Assembly (NCBI GenBank): GCA_903884535.1
Contig: CAISEZ010000071.1
Location: 1-64,000, forward strand
DNA length: 64,000 nt
Reading direction: 5' to 3'
Source: an uncultured Verrucomicrobia subdivision 3 bacterium
Lineage (GTDB): Bacteria > Verrucomicrobiota > Verrucomicrobiia > Limisphaerales > UBA11358
Shown: one piece after another, positions 7,752-15,625 of the stretch
How positions within the stretch are numbered: the stretch's first letter is position 1
How the letters are laid out: every line of letters starts with the position of its first letter
Position numbers and translations under genes: made by a program
The notes under the pieces: model-generated
Told to the model about the DNA's origin: nothing
Database searches by the model: none
Seen by the model: only the letters and a program-made list of their open reading frames with translations

Positions 7752-8000
7752 ATGAGTGCGATACTGGAACAAGTGACGGAAGAAATCAGTGAACTTTCTC
7801 CGCAAGACCGCAAGGAACTGCTCGCCCGCCTGATCCGCGAGCTGGAGCCGGCAGAAGATCTTTCCCAAGCTGAAATTGAAGCCGCATGGAATCAGGAAAT
7901 TTCCCGGCGCTTGGAGGAAATTGATTCCGGGAAGGTGAAGCTGGTTCCGGCTGAAGAAGTTTTTGCCAAGATTCAAGCCCGGCTGGATGAAGCCCGTTAA
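7752..8000 (+). CDS. Antitoxin of addiction-module component family (TIGR02574-like)
   Basis: This is an 82-aa acidic, mostly helical protein: ILEQVTEEISELSPQDRKEL, LIRELEP, then EIEAAWNQEISRRLEEIDSG and VPAEEVFAKIQARL. That is the pattern of the putative addiction module component family: an N-terminal helix with LSxxDRxxL, and a C-terminal xAWxxExxRRxxEIxSGxxxxxPxxEV. The family pairs with ParE/RelE toxins, and the next ORF overlaps its 3' end by 14 bp. Antitoxins of this kind neutralise the toxin by direct binding and usually autoregulate. No operator could be pinned down, although the 124-bp hairpin repeat ends about 107 bp upstream. Confidence 0.85.
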   Translation: MSAILEQVTEEISELSPQDRKELLARLIRELEPAEDLSQAEIEAAWNQEISRRLEEIDSGKVKLVPAEEVFAKIQARLDEAR

Positions 8001-8292
8001 ATTTCATCCGCATGCCGCATGCGAACTGGTCGAGAATGTTGGTTTTTACAATGGCCGTCTTTCCGGTTTGGGCAATGACTTATTCAAGGCGGTTAAAGTG
8101 GCTGGTCGCCACATTCAAGCCGACCCGGTGCGCCGCCCGCTTCGACGCGACGGCACGCGTCAGGTAAAATTGCCGCGGTTTCCGTATGCTGCGGTTTATC
8201 GGGATCAGCTGGAATGGATTGAAATCGTTGCTGTCGCCCACGGCGCACGCCGTCCGGGTATTGGCGGAATCGCCTGTGAAGCCTACGCATAA
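7987..8292 (+). CDS. RelE/ParE-superfamily toxin
   Basis: The 101-aa protein starts MKPVKFHPHAACELVENVGFYN. It continues GLGNDLFKAVKVAGRHIQADP, RQVKLPRFPYAAVYRDQLEWIEIVAVAHGARRPG. This is the RelE/ParE layout: an N-terminal strand, two helices (AxxExxE...Y...GLGxxF) and a C-terminal sheet ending in VxxVAHgxRxPg. I used the ATG at 7987, which overlaps the antitoxin stop by 14 bp, rather than the ORF-track start at 7963. ParE members poison gyrase and RelE members cleave ribosome-bound mRNA; which applies here cannot be told by eye. With the upstream antitoxin it forms a type II toxin-antitoxin pair. Confidence 0.85.
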   Translation: MKPVKFHPHAACELVENVGFYNGRLSGLGNDLFKAVKVAGRHIQADPVRRPLRRDGTRQVKLPRFPYAAVYRDQLEWIEIVAVAHGARRPGIGGIACEAYA

Positions 8293-8399
8293 CTCACTCG
8301 GCACACTGGCGCTAATGCGCACCGACTTTGACCGGTTCGCCTTGGCCCGCCGGCGCGAGATTAGTCTGAATCCAGCATTTGTCTTCCTGCCTTCCGGCC

Positions 8400-8948
8400 T
8401 TATTTCGCAATCATCCCGCTCTGGCGCGCGTAATTGAAAATGCCGCCGGCATCCACCACGGGGCGGACGTCGCCGAGCGGTTTGAAATGATACACTTTGC
8501 CGGTGGCTTGCGCCGTCACCGTCGCGGCGTCGAGATCCACGGTGACGATGTCGCCGGTTTTCAGCACGTCGCAGAGGCGCTCGGTGATTTCGCACGGATA
8601 AAGTTCGCCGGTGGCGACGCAGTTGCGGAAGAAGATGCGTGCGAAACTTTCGGCGAGCACGAGCTGGCAATTGGCCGAACCCATCGCGATGGGCGCGTGT
8701 TCGCGCGAGCTGCCGCAGCCGAAATTTTTCCCGCCGACGACGATGGGATATTCGCTGTCGAGCTGGCCGTCCTTGACGTAGCGAATCGGATAAAGCGATT
8801 TGGGCAGGCCGTCCAGCGCGTAGCTGCCGAGCTTTTCATATTCCTCGGCGATGGTGGGCACGAGGTTGAGAAACTGCGCGGAGATGATCTGGTCAGTGTC
8901 GATGTTGTCGCGCACGACGTAAACGGGGCCGGTAAAAACAGATTGCAT
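8400..8948 (-). CDS. leuD: 3-isopropylmalate dehydratase small subunit
   Basis: LeuD pairs with LeuC, which carries the [4Fe-4S] cluster, to isomerise 2-isopropylmalate to 3-isopropylmalate in leucine biosynthesis. The 182-aa protein shows the small-subunit swivel-domain hallmarks: RDNIDTDQIISAQFL near the N-terminus, GKNFGCGSSREHAP and FARIFFRNCVATG. The length is close to archaeal/bacterial short LeuD. I placed the start at the ATG at 8948 (MQSVFTGPVYVV); the longer 234-aa ORF adds a non-homologous N-terminus. No leuC, leuA or leuB lies in the window, so the gene is an orphan here. A homoaconitase or methylsuccinate-type relative is possible but less likely. Confidence 0.88.
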   Translation of the reverse strand: MQSVFTGPVYVVRDNIDTDQIISAQFLNLVPTIAEEYEKLGSYALDGLPKSLYPIRYVKDGQLDSEYPIVVGGKNFGCGSSREHAPIAMGSANCQLVLAESFARIFFRNCVATGELYPCEITERLCDVLKTGDIVTVDLDAATVTAQATGKVYHFKPLGDVRPVVDAGGIFNYARQSGMIAK

Positions 8949-9103
8949 AACGAGCTTAATGTGCCGCGTGCGGACGGAATTTTCAATTCTAAATCTATCG
9001 GGGGAGAAACCGTGTCGCGCGAAGGCTGCGAAGGGAGCGAAGTAATTGCAAAGCGGATTTCCCCATTCGCCAACTTCGCGGCCTGCGCGCGACACCGCTT
9101 CCA

Positions 9104-9454
9104 TTAAATATCAATGACCGGTTTGTCCGGTGGTGCGGTCGGGCGGTTGTGTTGTTCGCGTTTGCGCAGCGCGATGACCGCCGCCGCGCACGCCGTCCAA
9201 GTCGGCAAATCTTCCAAAACAGGCACCAGTTCGACGACAAAGGTGGGCAGGAATAAAACGTGAAAGCCGATCACCCAACTCAAAAGGATCATCGCCACGC
9301 TGTCAATGACCTGATCAAGGAAGGCCCAGCCGAGCGGGCCGAGCAGCAATTGCAAGCCATCGGCCCCGGCGGCAATGGCCAGCGCGAGGATCATGCGCCC
9401 GCGCGTAAAAGTCGGGACGCGGAACAAACCGTTTAATTTTTCCGGCAGCTTCAC
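9104..9454 (-). CDS. Small membrane protein of unknown function
   Basis: The 116-aa protein has two or three hydrophobic segments (MILALAIAAGADGLQLLLGPLG, VIDSVAMILLSWVIGFHVLFLP, TWTACAAAVIAL) and a charged, Pro-rich C-terminal tail ending DKPVIDI. Asp and Glu inside the hydrophobic stretches (LDQVIDS, FVVELVPVLEDLP) could be functional. The N-terminus is cytoplasmic-like and lacks a cleavable signal. I do not recognise the family. It lies 155 bp upstream of leuD on the same strand, probably under its own promoter. Confidence 0.6.
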   Translation of the reverse strand: MKLPEKLNGLFRVPTFTRGRMILALAIAAGADGLQLLLGPLGWAFLDQVIDSVAMILLSWVIGFHVLFLPTFVVELVPVLEDLPTWTACAAAVIALRKREQHNRPTAPPDKPVIDI

Positions 9455-9666
9455 GGTGGGGAGATGTTCCTCTGCGGCAGCTCGGTTTTCAATCGCGGAA
9501 ATGAGCTTCGTATTGTCTCAAATTTATCCTTGAGTGTCCCGGTGGCAGACACGGGGAACTATTTGCCGTTGAATTTTGCGCTAGGAAAATAGTGCTCACA
9601 TCGCTGTTTCCATTGAAAACAAAGGGTGAAAAGCAGGTGGCCTTGCAATTGCTAAAGGAGCTTCAA

Positions 9667-9688
9667 TTATCGGCGATAACTCCGATAA
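9667..9688 (+). promoter_or_regulatory. Leader hairpin upstream of the MBG repeat gene
   Basis: A perfect 7-bp stem, TTATCGG / CCGATAA with loop CGATAACT, lies 20 nt before the ATG at 9709. The purine-rich AAGGGGAA that could serve as ribosome binding site overlaps its 3' arm. A structure-controlled leader is possible but unproven. Confidence 0.35.
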
Positions 9689-9708
9689 GGGGAAATTTAA
9701 TCAGAAAT

Positions 9709-10773
9709 ATGAAAACTATAAAAATGCGGGCTGCCGCATGCGTGACAGTATTGTCGGTGTTGGCCTTTGCGCTGACAGGGTCGGTCGCCTCGGCGGCAAC
9801 CAATTCGCTGGTCTTCAAAACGCAACCGGCCAGCAGTGGCGTCGGAATCGTCATCAGCAATGTGGTGGTGCAGGTGGTGGATGGCAAAGGCAGCAATGTA
9901 TTGCAGGGCGGGGTGGCGATCACGCTGGCATTGAATAAAACCGGCCTGACGGGCACCACGGTCGTCATCACGGCTACGAATGGCGCGGCAGCCTTTTCGA
10001 ATTTGACAGTCACGCAGGTTGGCAATGGCGACACGTTGACCGCCAGCGCCATTGGATTGAAAAGCGCGGTGAGCAGCGTATTTTCGATCACGCAAGGCAA
10101 AACCGCGGTCGTGCTGACGGCGTCAACGAATCTGGTGACCTACGGTCAGGCGGCAACTTTAACGGCGGCGGTGAGTGCGGTGGCACCGGCGAGTGGAATG
10201 TTGTCAGGCATCGTCACGTTCAAAGATGGCAGCACGACGCTGGGAACCGGCGTTTTGAACGCGACGAATCAGGCCAGCTTCACGACCACCAACCGGTTGC
10301 TGGCGGGCACGCATGCCATCACGGCGACGTTTGGCGGCAGCACAAATTTCGCCGCCAGCGCTTCGAGCGCACTTTCACTAACGGTCGGCAAACTGGCCTT
10401 GACGGTTTCCGGCATCACCGCGAGCAATAAAATTTATGACGCGAAAACAACGGCGACGATCAACGTCAGCAATGCCGTGCTGTCGGCGGCATTGAGCGGC
10501 GACAATGTGATTTTGAACACGAGCGCGGCGAAGGGCGTGTTTGCCAGCAAAAATGCGGGCGCGGCCAAGGTCGTGACGATTTCCGGCCTGACGATTTCCG
10601 GCACGAACGCCGCAAATTATTCACTGACGCAGCCGGCCACAACGGCGAACATCGCCGCGGCAAATATAGCCGTCACCGCCAAGGGCGTGAACAAAGTTTA
10701 TGACGGCACCACCAATGCCACCGTGACGCTGGCGGACAATCATCTGGTCGGCGATGTTGTGGCCGACAGCTAA
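9709..10773 (+). CDS. Secreted Ig-like/YDG(MBG) repeat protein, N-terminal part ended by premature TAA
   Basis: The chosen ATG gives a clear signal peptide, MKTIKMRAAACVTVLSVLAFALTGSVASAA, and a 354-aa product. An Ig-like domain follows (SLVFKTQPASSGVGIVISNVVVQVVDGKG), then a bacterial Ig-like repeat (TLTAAVSAVAPASGMLSGIVTFKDGSTTLG). Next are YDG/MBG units marked by NKIYDAKTTATINV and NKVYDGTTNATVTL. The frame ends at TAA 10771-10773 in the middle of a YDG unit, right after GDVVADS. The same frame continues with the rest of that unit (ASADFASKNIGTAKIV). The gene is therefore best read as one protein split by a nonsense change. The family is surface-exposed or secreted; no autotransporter barrel is present. 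Confidence 0.75.
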   Translation: MKTIKMRAAACVTVLSVLAFALTGSVASAATNSLVFKTQPASSGVGIVISNVVVQVVDGKGSNVLQGGVAITLALNKTGLTGTTVVITATNGAAAFSNLTVTQVGNGDTLTASAIGLKSAVSSVFSITQGKTAVVLTASTNLVTYGQAATLTAAVSAVAPASGMLSGIVTFKDGSTTLGTGVLNATNQASFTTTNRLLAGTHAITATFGGSTNFAASASSALSLTVGKLALTVSGITASNKIYDAKTTATINVSNAVLSAALSGDNVILNTSAAKGVFASKNAGAAKVVTISGLTISGTNAANYSLTQPATTANIAAANIAVTAKGVNKVYDGTTNATVTLADNHLVGDVVADS

Positions 10774-12237
10774 GCGTCCGCTGACTTCGCCAGCAAAAAT
10801 ATCGGCACGGCAAAAATCGTCACCGCGTTTGGCCTAGCAATTTCCGGCACGGATTCTGGAAACTATGTTTTGACCAATGCCACGGCCGTGACCACGGCGA
10901 ATATCACTTTGGCGCCGTTGACGGTTTCCGGCATCACCGCCAGCAACAAAGTTTATGACGCCAAGACGACGGCGGGATTGAACTTTGCCGCGGCGACATT
11001 AATCGGAGTGTTGGGCGGCGATGTGATCACATTGACCACGACAAATGCAAAAGGTTTGTTCGCCAATAAAAATGTCGGCACGGCCAAACCGGTGACCGTC
11101 TCCGGCCTAGCCGTCGCGGGAACCAGTGCCACCAATTATTCGCTGACGCAGCCCGTCGCCACGGCGAACATTTCCGCTGCGAATCTGACTGTCACCGCCA
11201 AAGGCGTGAACAAAGTTTATGATGGCACGACCAACGCCACGGTGACTTTGGCGGATAACCGTGTGGCCGGCGATGTCCTGACCGATTCAGCCACCGCCGC
11301 CTTTTTTGCCAGCGCCGGAGTTGCCACCAACAAAACGGTCAGTGTTGGCGGCATCACTATTTCTGGCACAGACGCTGCCAACTACACCTTGCTTAACACG
11401 AATGCCGTGACCGTCGCCAACATTACCACGGCAAAACTCACTGTGACGGCCGTCAGCCTGTCGCGGCCTTATGGCACGACGAATCCGCCGCTGACATATT
11501 TTTATTCCGGTTTGGTGAATGGCGAGACGAACACCACCGGCGGCGTCACCGGCGCTCCGGTTTTGACAACGACGGCGAAGACAAACAGCGCCGTTGGCAG
11601 TTATCCCATCACCGTTGCCAAAGGCACGCTCGCCTCGGTTAATTATGCCATCAGCTTGGTCAACGGAGTGCTGACCGTGACCAAGATGAGCACCGCTGCG
11701 CTGCTGACGTCGGGGCAAAATCCTGCGCTGACCAATCAAAACATCACCTTTGTTGCGAAAGTCAGCCCGCTGGTCGCGTCCGTGGCGCCGCTCACCGGCC
11801 AGGTGCAATTCAAGAGCAACGGCACAAACAATCTGGGAACTCCGGTGGCAGTGACCAATGGAACCATCAACCTCACCGTGGTCGCGGTCGCTTTGGCCAA
11901 CAACACCAACGGCAGCGTTTTGGTCACCGCTGAATACTCCGACCCGGCCGGCAATTTCAGCAGCAGCACGAACAGTTTGAACCAGAGCATCGTCGCCGTG
12001 ACCCCGCCGCCGCCGGCCATCGGCAAAATGTCTCTTGCGCCGATTTCGCTCAACGGCTCAGTGCAGGCCACGTTGCTGGGCACGCCCGGCCAGACCTTTG
12101 TCCTGCAAGTCTCGACGGACATGGTTCACTGGTCCTCGGTTTCCACGAACGTGGCCGATGCGAGCGGCGCCGTCTCCATCATCGAATCGAATGCGATGCA
12201 ATTCCCCAGCCGGTTTTATCGTGGCATGATGCCGTAA
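10774..12237 (+). pseudogene. C-terminal part of the YDG/MBG repeat protein, beyond the in-frame stop
   Basis: The reading frame continues without any shift from the TAA at 10771. It completes the interrupted YDG unit and adds further units (NKVYDAKTTAGLNF, NKVYDGTTNATVTL). An MBG-2-type unit follows (LTVTAVSLSRPYGTTNPPLT... NYAISLVNGVLTVTK), then an Ig-like repeat (ALLTSGQNPALTNQNITFVA). A terminal domain ends with MVHWSSVSTNV ... FPSRFYRGMMP. The ORF track lists 10870..12237 only because the first available start is there. No ribosome binding site or signal peptide supports independent translation. Restoring one base at the TAA (for example TAC, Tyr) would give a single protein of about 842 residues. 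Confidence 0.7.
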
Positions 12238-12317
12238 GTTTGCCGGGCTCCGACGGAAATGCAAAAAGTGATTCGGCGGGGTTCTATGAAAAACTTCGCT
12301 GTGGGTGGCGTGGCGAA

Positions 12318-13559
12318 TTAGAGCCGCAGGAAAATTTTCCGCTGGTAAAGAAAACGGGCGAACCCGATAAACAGCGCCACGCCGGTCGCGGCGATGACCA
12401 GGTCGCCGGAACCACCGGCGACGTGCGTGTCCAAAAAGTTTTTCACCGGGCCGCCCGCCAGCCGGCGGGCGAGTTTTTCAAAACCGAGGCCGCCCAGAAA
12501 ATTGCTGGTGAGGTAAATGGTCAGCGGGTTCATCCCGATCCAGACAAACGGCTGGCACCAGGTCCGCCATTGTTTGATGTCCACGATCCAGTAAAACGCG
12601 CCGAGCAGCAGGGCACTGTAACCGCCGGCGACAAGCACGTAGGACGACGTCCAGATTTTTTTGATGACGGGAAATTCCAAGCCCCACAAAAATCCCAGCG
12701 CCACGCCGGCGGCGCCGGAACCCAGCAACCACAAAACTTTTTTCTCGTCCGAAACCCGTTTGTTTTTGATCAGTAGTCCGGCGAAAATCCCCAGCAAGCC
12801 GGTGACAATCGCGGGCAAGGTGCTTAAAAAACCTTCGGGATCGTAAGTGCCGTCGTATTTCCGGCCCGGCAAATATTTTTGATCCAGATAATTGGGCAAC
12901 GTCACGCCTTGAACGTAGGAGCCGTGAATATAATTGGTGCTGGCCATGTTTAATTGCGAAACATTCTTGAAGCCAGCTTCCTTGGTGATGACCGCATCAC
13001 CGCCGGGCACCGGCCGCACATCGGGAAACGGCACGCACGCCAGCAGCGCCCAATACCCCAGCAACAGCGCCGCCGCGGCAGCGACCAGCACCCGCGTCCG
13101 AAAGAAAATGAACAACAGACCACCGCAGGTATAGCAAATCGCAATCCGATTCAAAACACCCATTAGCCGCATGTCCGGCCACGGATTGGTGAAGCCGCCG
13201 GAATAGATCAGGGCAACGATGAACAGCAAAATGCCCCGTTTCAAAACGCGTTTCACGGCGGCGGCACGCCCTTCATGCGCGAGGATTTTGGTCAGCGAAA
13301 GGACCGTTGAGACGCCCATCATGAAAACAAACAGCGGAAAAATCAGGTCGTAAAAATGAAAGCCCTGCCATTCGGCGTGGTCAAGTTGTGTCGCGAGGAA
13401 TTTGGTCGGCGCGGTCTGGCTGGTTTCGTGCAGCGCATAAACGAACGAGTCCGCGCCGAGAATCCAAAACATGTCGAAGCCGCGCAGCGCGTCGAGCGAC
13501 ATCAGGCGTTGCGGTTCAGGCGCGGCGGCAGTTGCGGTGGCGGGGACATGGGTGGACAT
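12318..13559 (-). CDS. COG4299/DUF5009 membrane acyltransferase-like protein (NagX/HGSNAT-type)
   Basis: The 413-aa polytopic membrane protein starts MSTHVPATATAAAPEPQRLM. The signature SLDALRGFDMFWILGAD follows, then HAEWQGFHFYDLIFPLFVFMMGVS. Near the C-terminus is WCQPFVWIGMNPLTIYL. These are landmarks of the COG4299 family related to heparan-alpha-glucosaminide N-acetyltransferase and NagX. About ten hydrophobic segments are visible. Characterised relatives move acetyl groups across membranes onto amino sugars. Divergent placement, 290 bp from the amino-sugar operon, supports a role in amino-sugar metabolism. I took the Met at 13559 because the longer ORF adds an unrelated tail. Confidence 0.85.
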   Translation of the reverse strand: MSTHVPATATAAAPEPQRLMSLDALRGFDMFWILGADSFVYALHETSQTAPTKFLATQLDHAEWQGFHFYDLIFPLFVFMMGVSTVLSLTKILAHEGRAAAVKRVLKRGILLFIVALIYSGGFTNPWPDMRLMGVLNRIAICYTCGGLLFIFFRTRVLVAAAAALLLGYWALLACVPFPDVRPVPGGDAVITKEAGFKNVSQLNMASTNYIHGSYVQGVTLPNYLDQKYLPGRKYDGTYDPEGFLSTLPAIVTGLLGIFAGLLIKNKRVSDEKKVLWLLGSGAAGVALGFLWGLEFPVIKKIWTSSYVLVAGGYSALLLGAFYWIVDIKQWRTWCQPFVWIGMNPLTIYLTSNFLGGLGFEKLARRLAGGPVKNFLDTHVAGGSGDLVIAATGVALFIGFARFLYQRKIFLRL

Positions 13560-13701
13560 AAAATTATGGCAGCAGATTAAAACGAACCGTGTCCGCCGAA
13601 TTTCCGGAGAAACCGCCGGTTTGTCCAACCAAAAAAACGACCAGAATTAGGGGGGCATTGGTCCGAATTTTATGTTTCAAAAAAACGGGAAAAGCGGCAT
13701 T

Positions 13702-13717
13702 TTTGAATTTATTCAAA
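13702..13717. promoter_or_regulatory. 16-bp perfect inverted repeat in divergent promoter region (candidate operator)
   Basis: TTTGAAT-TT-ATTCAAA is a perfect 7-2-7 palindrome. It lies between the divergent acyltransferase and sugar-porter genes, 132 bp upstream of the porter ATG. Its size and symmetry fit a dimeric repressor or activator site. The surrounding 290 bp hold no ORF. The cognate regulator is not encoded nearby, so the assignment rests on symmetry and position only. Confidence 0.4.
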
Positions 13718-13849
13718 CGGTTGCCAGCCAACCGCAATGCCGAACTTATTACGCCATGCGATTTCAGACGACAGTTTTTTACGCCCACCGCCATTGCGTG
13801 GCGTTCGTGTTTGTCCCCGGGATGACTTCCCATTTCCAACGCCACACGC

Positions 13850-15625
13850 ATGAATAATTCCATTCAAAACACGAATCCCCAATCAGGCTACAACCGTTTT
13901 CTGCTGCTGGTTGCGGGGTTGGGCGGGCTGCTCTTTGGCGTGGATGTCGGCATCATCGCCGGCGCTTTGCCGTATCTGGAAGCCACGTCTGGCCTGAATG
14001 CTAACCAGCTTTCTTTCATCGTCGCGGCGGTTTTGCTGGGCGGTGTGATCTCCACTTTGTTCGCCGGCGCGCTGGCGGATTTTTTTGGCCGCAAAAACAT
14101 GATGATCTTCAGCGGCGTGCTGTTTGTCGTCAGCGTGCCGGCCATCGCGCTGTCGCATAGCTATGCGGCGCTGATTTTCGGCCGGTTGCTGCAAGGCGTC
14201 AGCGGCGGACTCATCGGCGTGGTCGTGCCGTTGTATCTCGCCGAATGTCTTTCCGCTGCGGATCGCGGCAAGGGCACCGGCATTTTCCAATGGCTGCTTA
14301 CGCTTGGCATCGTGGCGGCGGCGGTGATCGGTTTTTATTTCAGCGGGCGCGTCGAGGAAGTCGCCCAACTCGGCGATGCGGCAAAACTATTTGCGTTCAA
14401 GGACACTGCTTGGCGCGGCATTTTTTGGGTATCGCTGCCGCCGGGAATTCTTTTTGTCATCGGCGCATTCATGGTCTCGGAATCGCCGCGCTGGCTCTTT
14501 CGGCGCGGCCAAAAAGACGCGGCGATGCGGGCGCTATTGCGTTCGCGCTCCGATGAGCAGGCCAAAATTGAATTGCAGGAAATGGAGGACATTGCTGTGG
14601 CGGAAAAATCGTCGGCGAACTCCGCCGGGAAAAATTCCGAGTCGCTGCTTCAGCGCAAATACATCCTGCCATTTGTTCTGGCGTGCGTCATCCTCGCGTG
14701 CAACCAGGCCACCGGCGTCAATTCCATCATCGGTTACAATGCCACCATTCTCATCCAAGCTGGCTTGAGCGACAAGCAGGCGCACCTTGGCTACGTCATT
14801 CTTACCGTCGTCAATTTTCTGATGACCATCGGCGCCATCGCGCTGGTGGACCGCAAGGGACGGAAGTTTTTACTCTCGCTCGGCAGCGCTGGCGTGATCG
14901 TTTCGCTGCTCGCCGTCGGTATGATTTTTCACAAGACGGAGGCGCAGCGAGTGGACGTGAAAGACGCGGTGCAGGCCACGGTGATGGCTTCCAACCAAAC
15001 GGCAGTGGTAGAATTCAGTGAAGAATCGGCACTAAAACTTCTCGCGACGTCAGGCAAATCCTTCACGCAGCCCAAATCGCTCGTGGTGATTTATGCCTAC
15101 GGCGACTTTCAAGCCGCCACCAAAGTCGTCCGTTCGGATGAACTCGGTGCGAAGCTCGCCATTGACCGCGACAGTTGCGTGCCCGCCACCAAGGTGGCCG
15201 CGTTTTTCAAAAATCCTTTTGCCGACCTCGCCGCCGCGCGTATCGCGCCGTTGAAAATTGAGAACGCACTCATCACGCCCGTGCCATCCGCGCAAAATGG
15301 CTGGCTCACCGCGCTGTTGATTTACTGTTTCATGGCGTCGTTCGCCGTCGGTCCCGGCGTCTGTGTCTGGCTCGCGCTGTCCGAGCTGATGCCCACGCGC
15401 ATCCGCTCCAACGGCATGAGCGTTGCGCTGCTCATCAACATCGCCGTCTCCACGACCATCGCCGGCGTGTTTCTGCCGACCGTCGGCCAATATGGCTACT
15501 CGACGATGTTCTTCATTTTCGCCGGCTGCACGGTGATTTATTTCATCACCGCGACATTTTTTCTGCCGGAAACAAAAGGAAAAACGCTCGAAGAAATCGA
15601 GGAGCATTTTGAAGGGAACAAATGA
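13850..15625 (+). CDS. Sugar porter family MFS transporter with a large insertion
   Basis: The 591-aa transporter shows sugar-porter signatures: GLGGLLFGVDVGIIAGALP in TM1, DFFGRK after TM2, ESPRWLFRRGQ at the end of the first half, DRKGRK after TM8, and a terminal PETKGKTLEEIEEHF. The length exceeds the usual 450-500 aa because of about 118 residues (about 365-482, TEAQRVDV... PVPSAQN) placed before a late membrane segment. The insert is mostly soluble and predicted extracytoplasmic; I do not recognise it. The gene is first in an operon with a hexosaminidase, a sugar kinase and a deacetylase, so the substrate is probably an amino sugar such as GlcNAc. Its stop overlaps the next start by ATGA. 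Confidence 0.88.
   Translation: MNNSIQNTNPQSGYNRFLLLVAGLGGLLFGVDVGIIAGALPYLEATSGLNANQLSFIVAAVLLGGVISTLFAGALADFFGRKNMMIFSGVLFVVSVPAIALSHSYAALIFGRLLQGVSGGLIGVVVPLYLAECLSAADRGKGTGIFQWLLTLGIVAAAVIGFYFSGRVEEVAQLGDAAKLFAFKDTAWRGIFWVSLPPGILFVIGAFMVSESPRWLFRRGQKDAAMRALLRSRSDEQAKIELQEMEDIAVAEKSSANSAGKNSESLLQRKYILPFVLACVILACNQATGVNSIIGYNATILIQAGLSDKQAHLGYVILTVVNFLMTIGAIALVDRKGRKFLLSLGSAGVIVSLLAVGMIFHKTEAQRVDVKDAVQATVMASNQTAVVEFSEESALKLLATSGKSFTQPKSLVVIYAYGDFQAATKVVRSDELGAKLAIDRDSCVPATKVAAFFKNPFADLAAARIAPLKIENALITPVPSAQNGWLTALLIYCFMASFAVGPGVCVWLALSELMPTRIRSNGMSVALLINIAVSTTIAGVFLPTVGQYGYSTMFFIFAGCTVIYFITATFFLPETKGKTLEEIEEHFEGNK

Noticed and set aside
8379-9107. 242-aa plus-strand ORF opposite leuD
   Set aside because: Shadow of the LeuD frame, which has full aconitase-small-subunit motifs.
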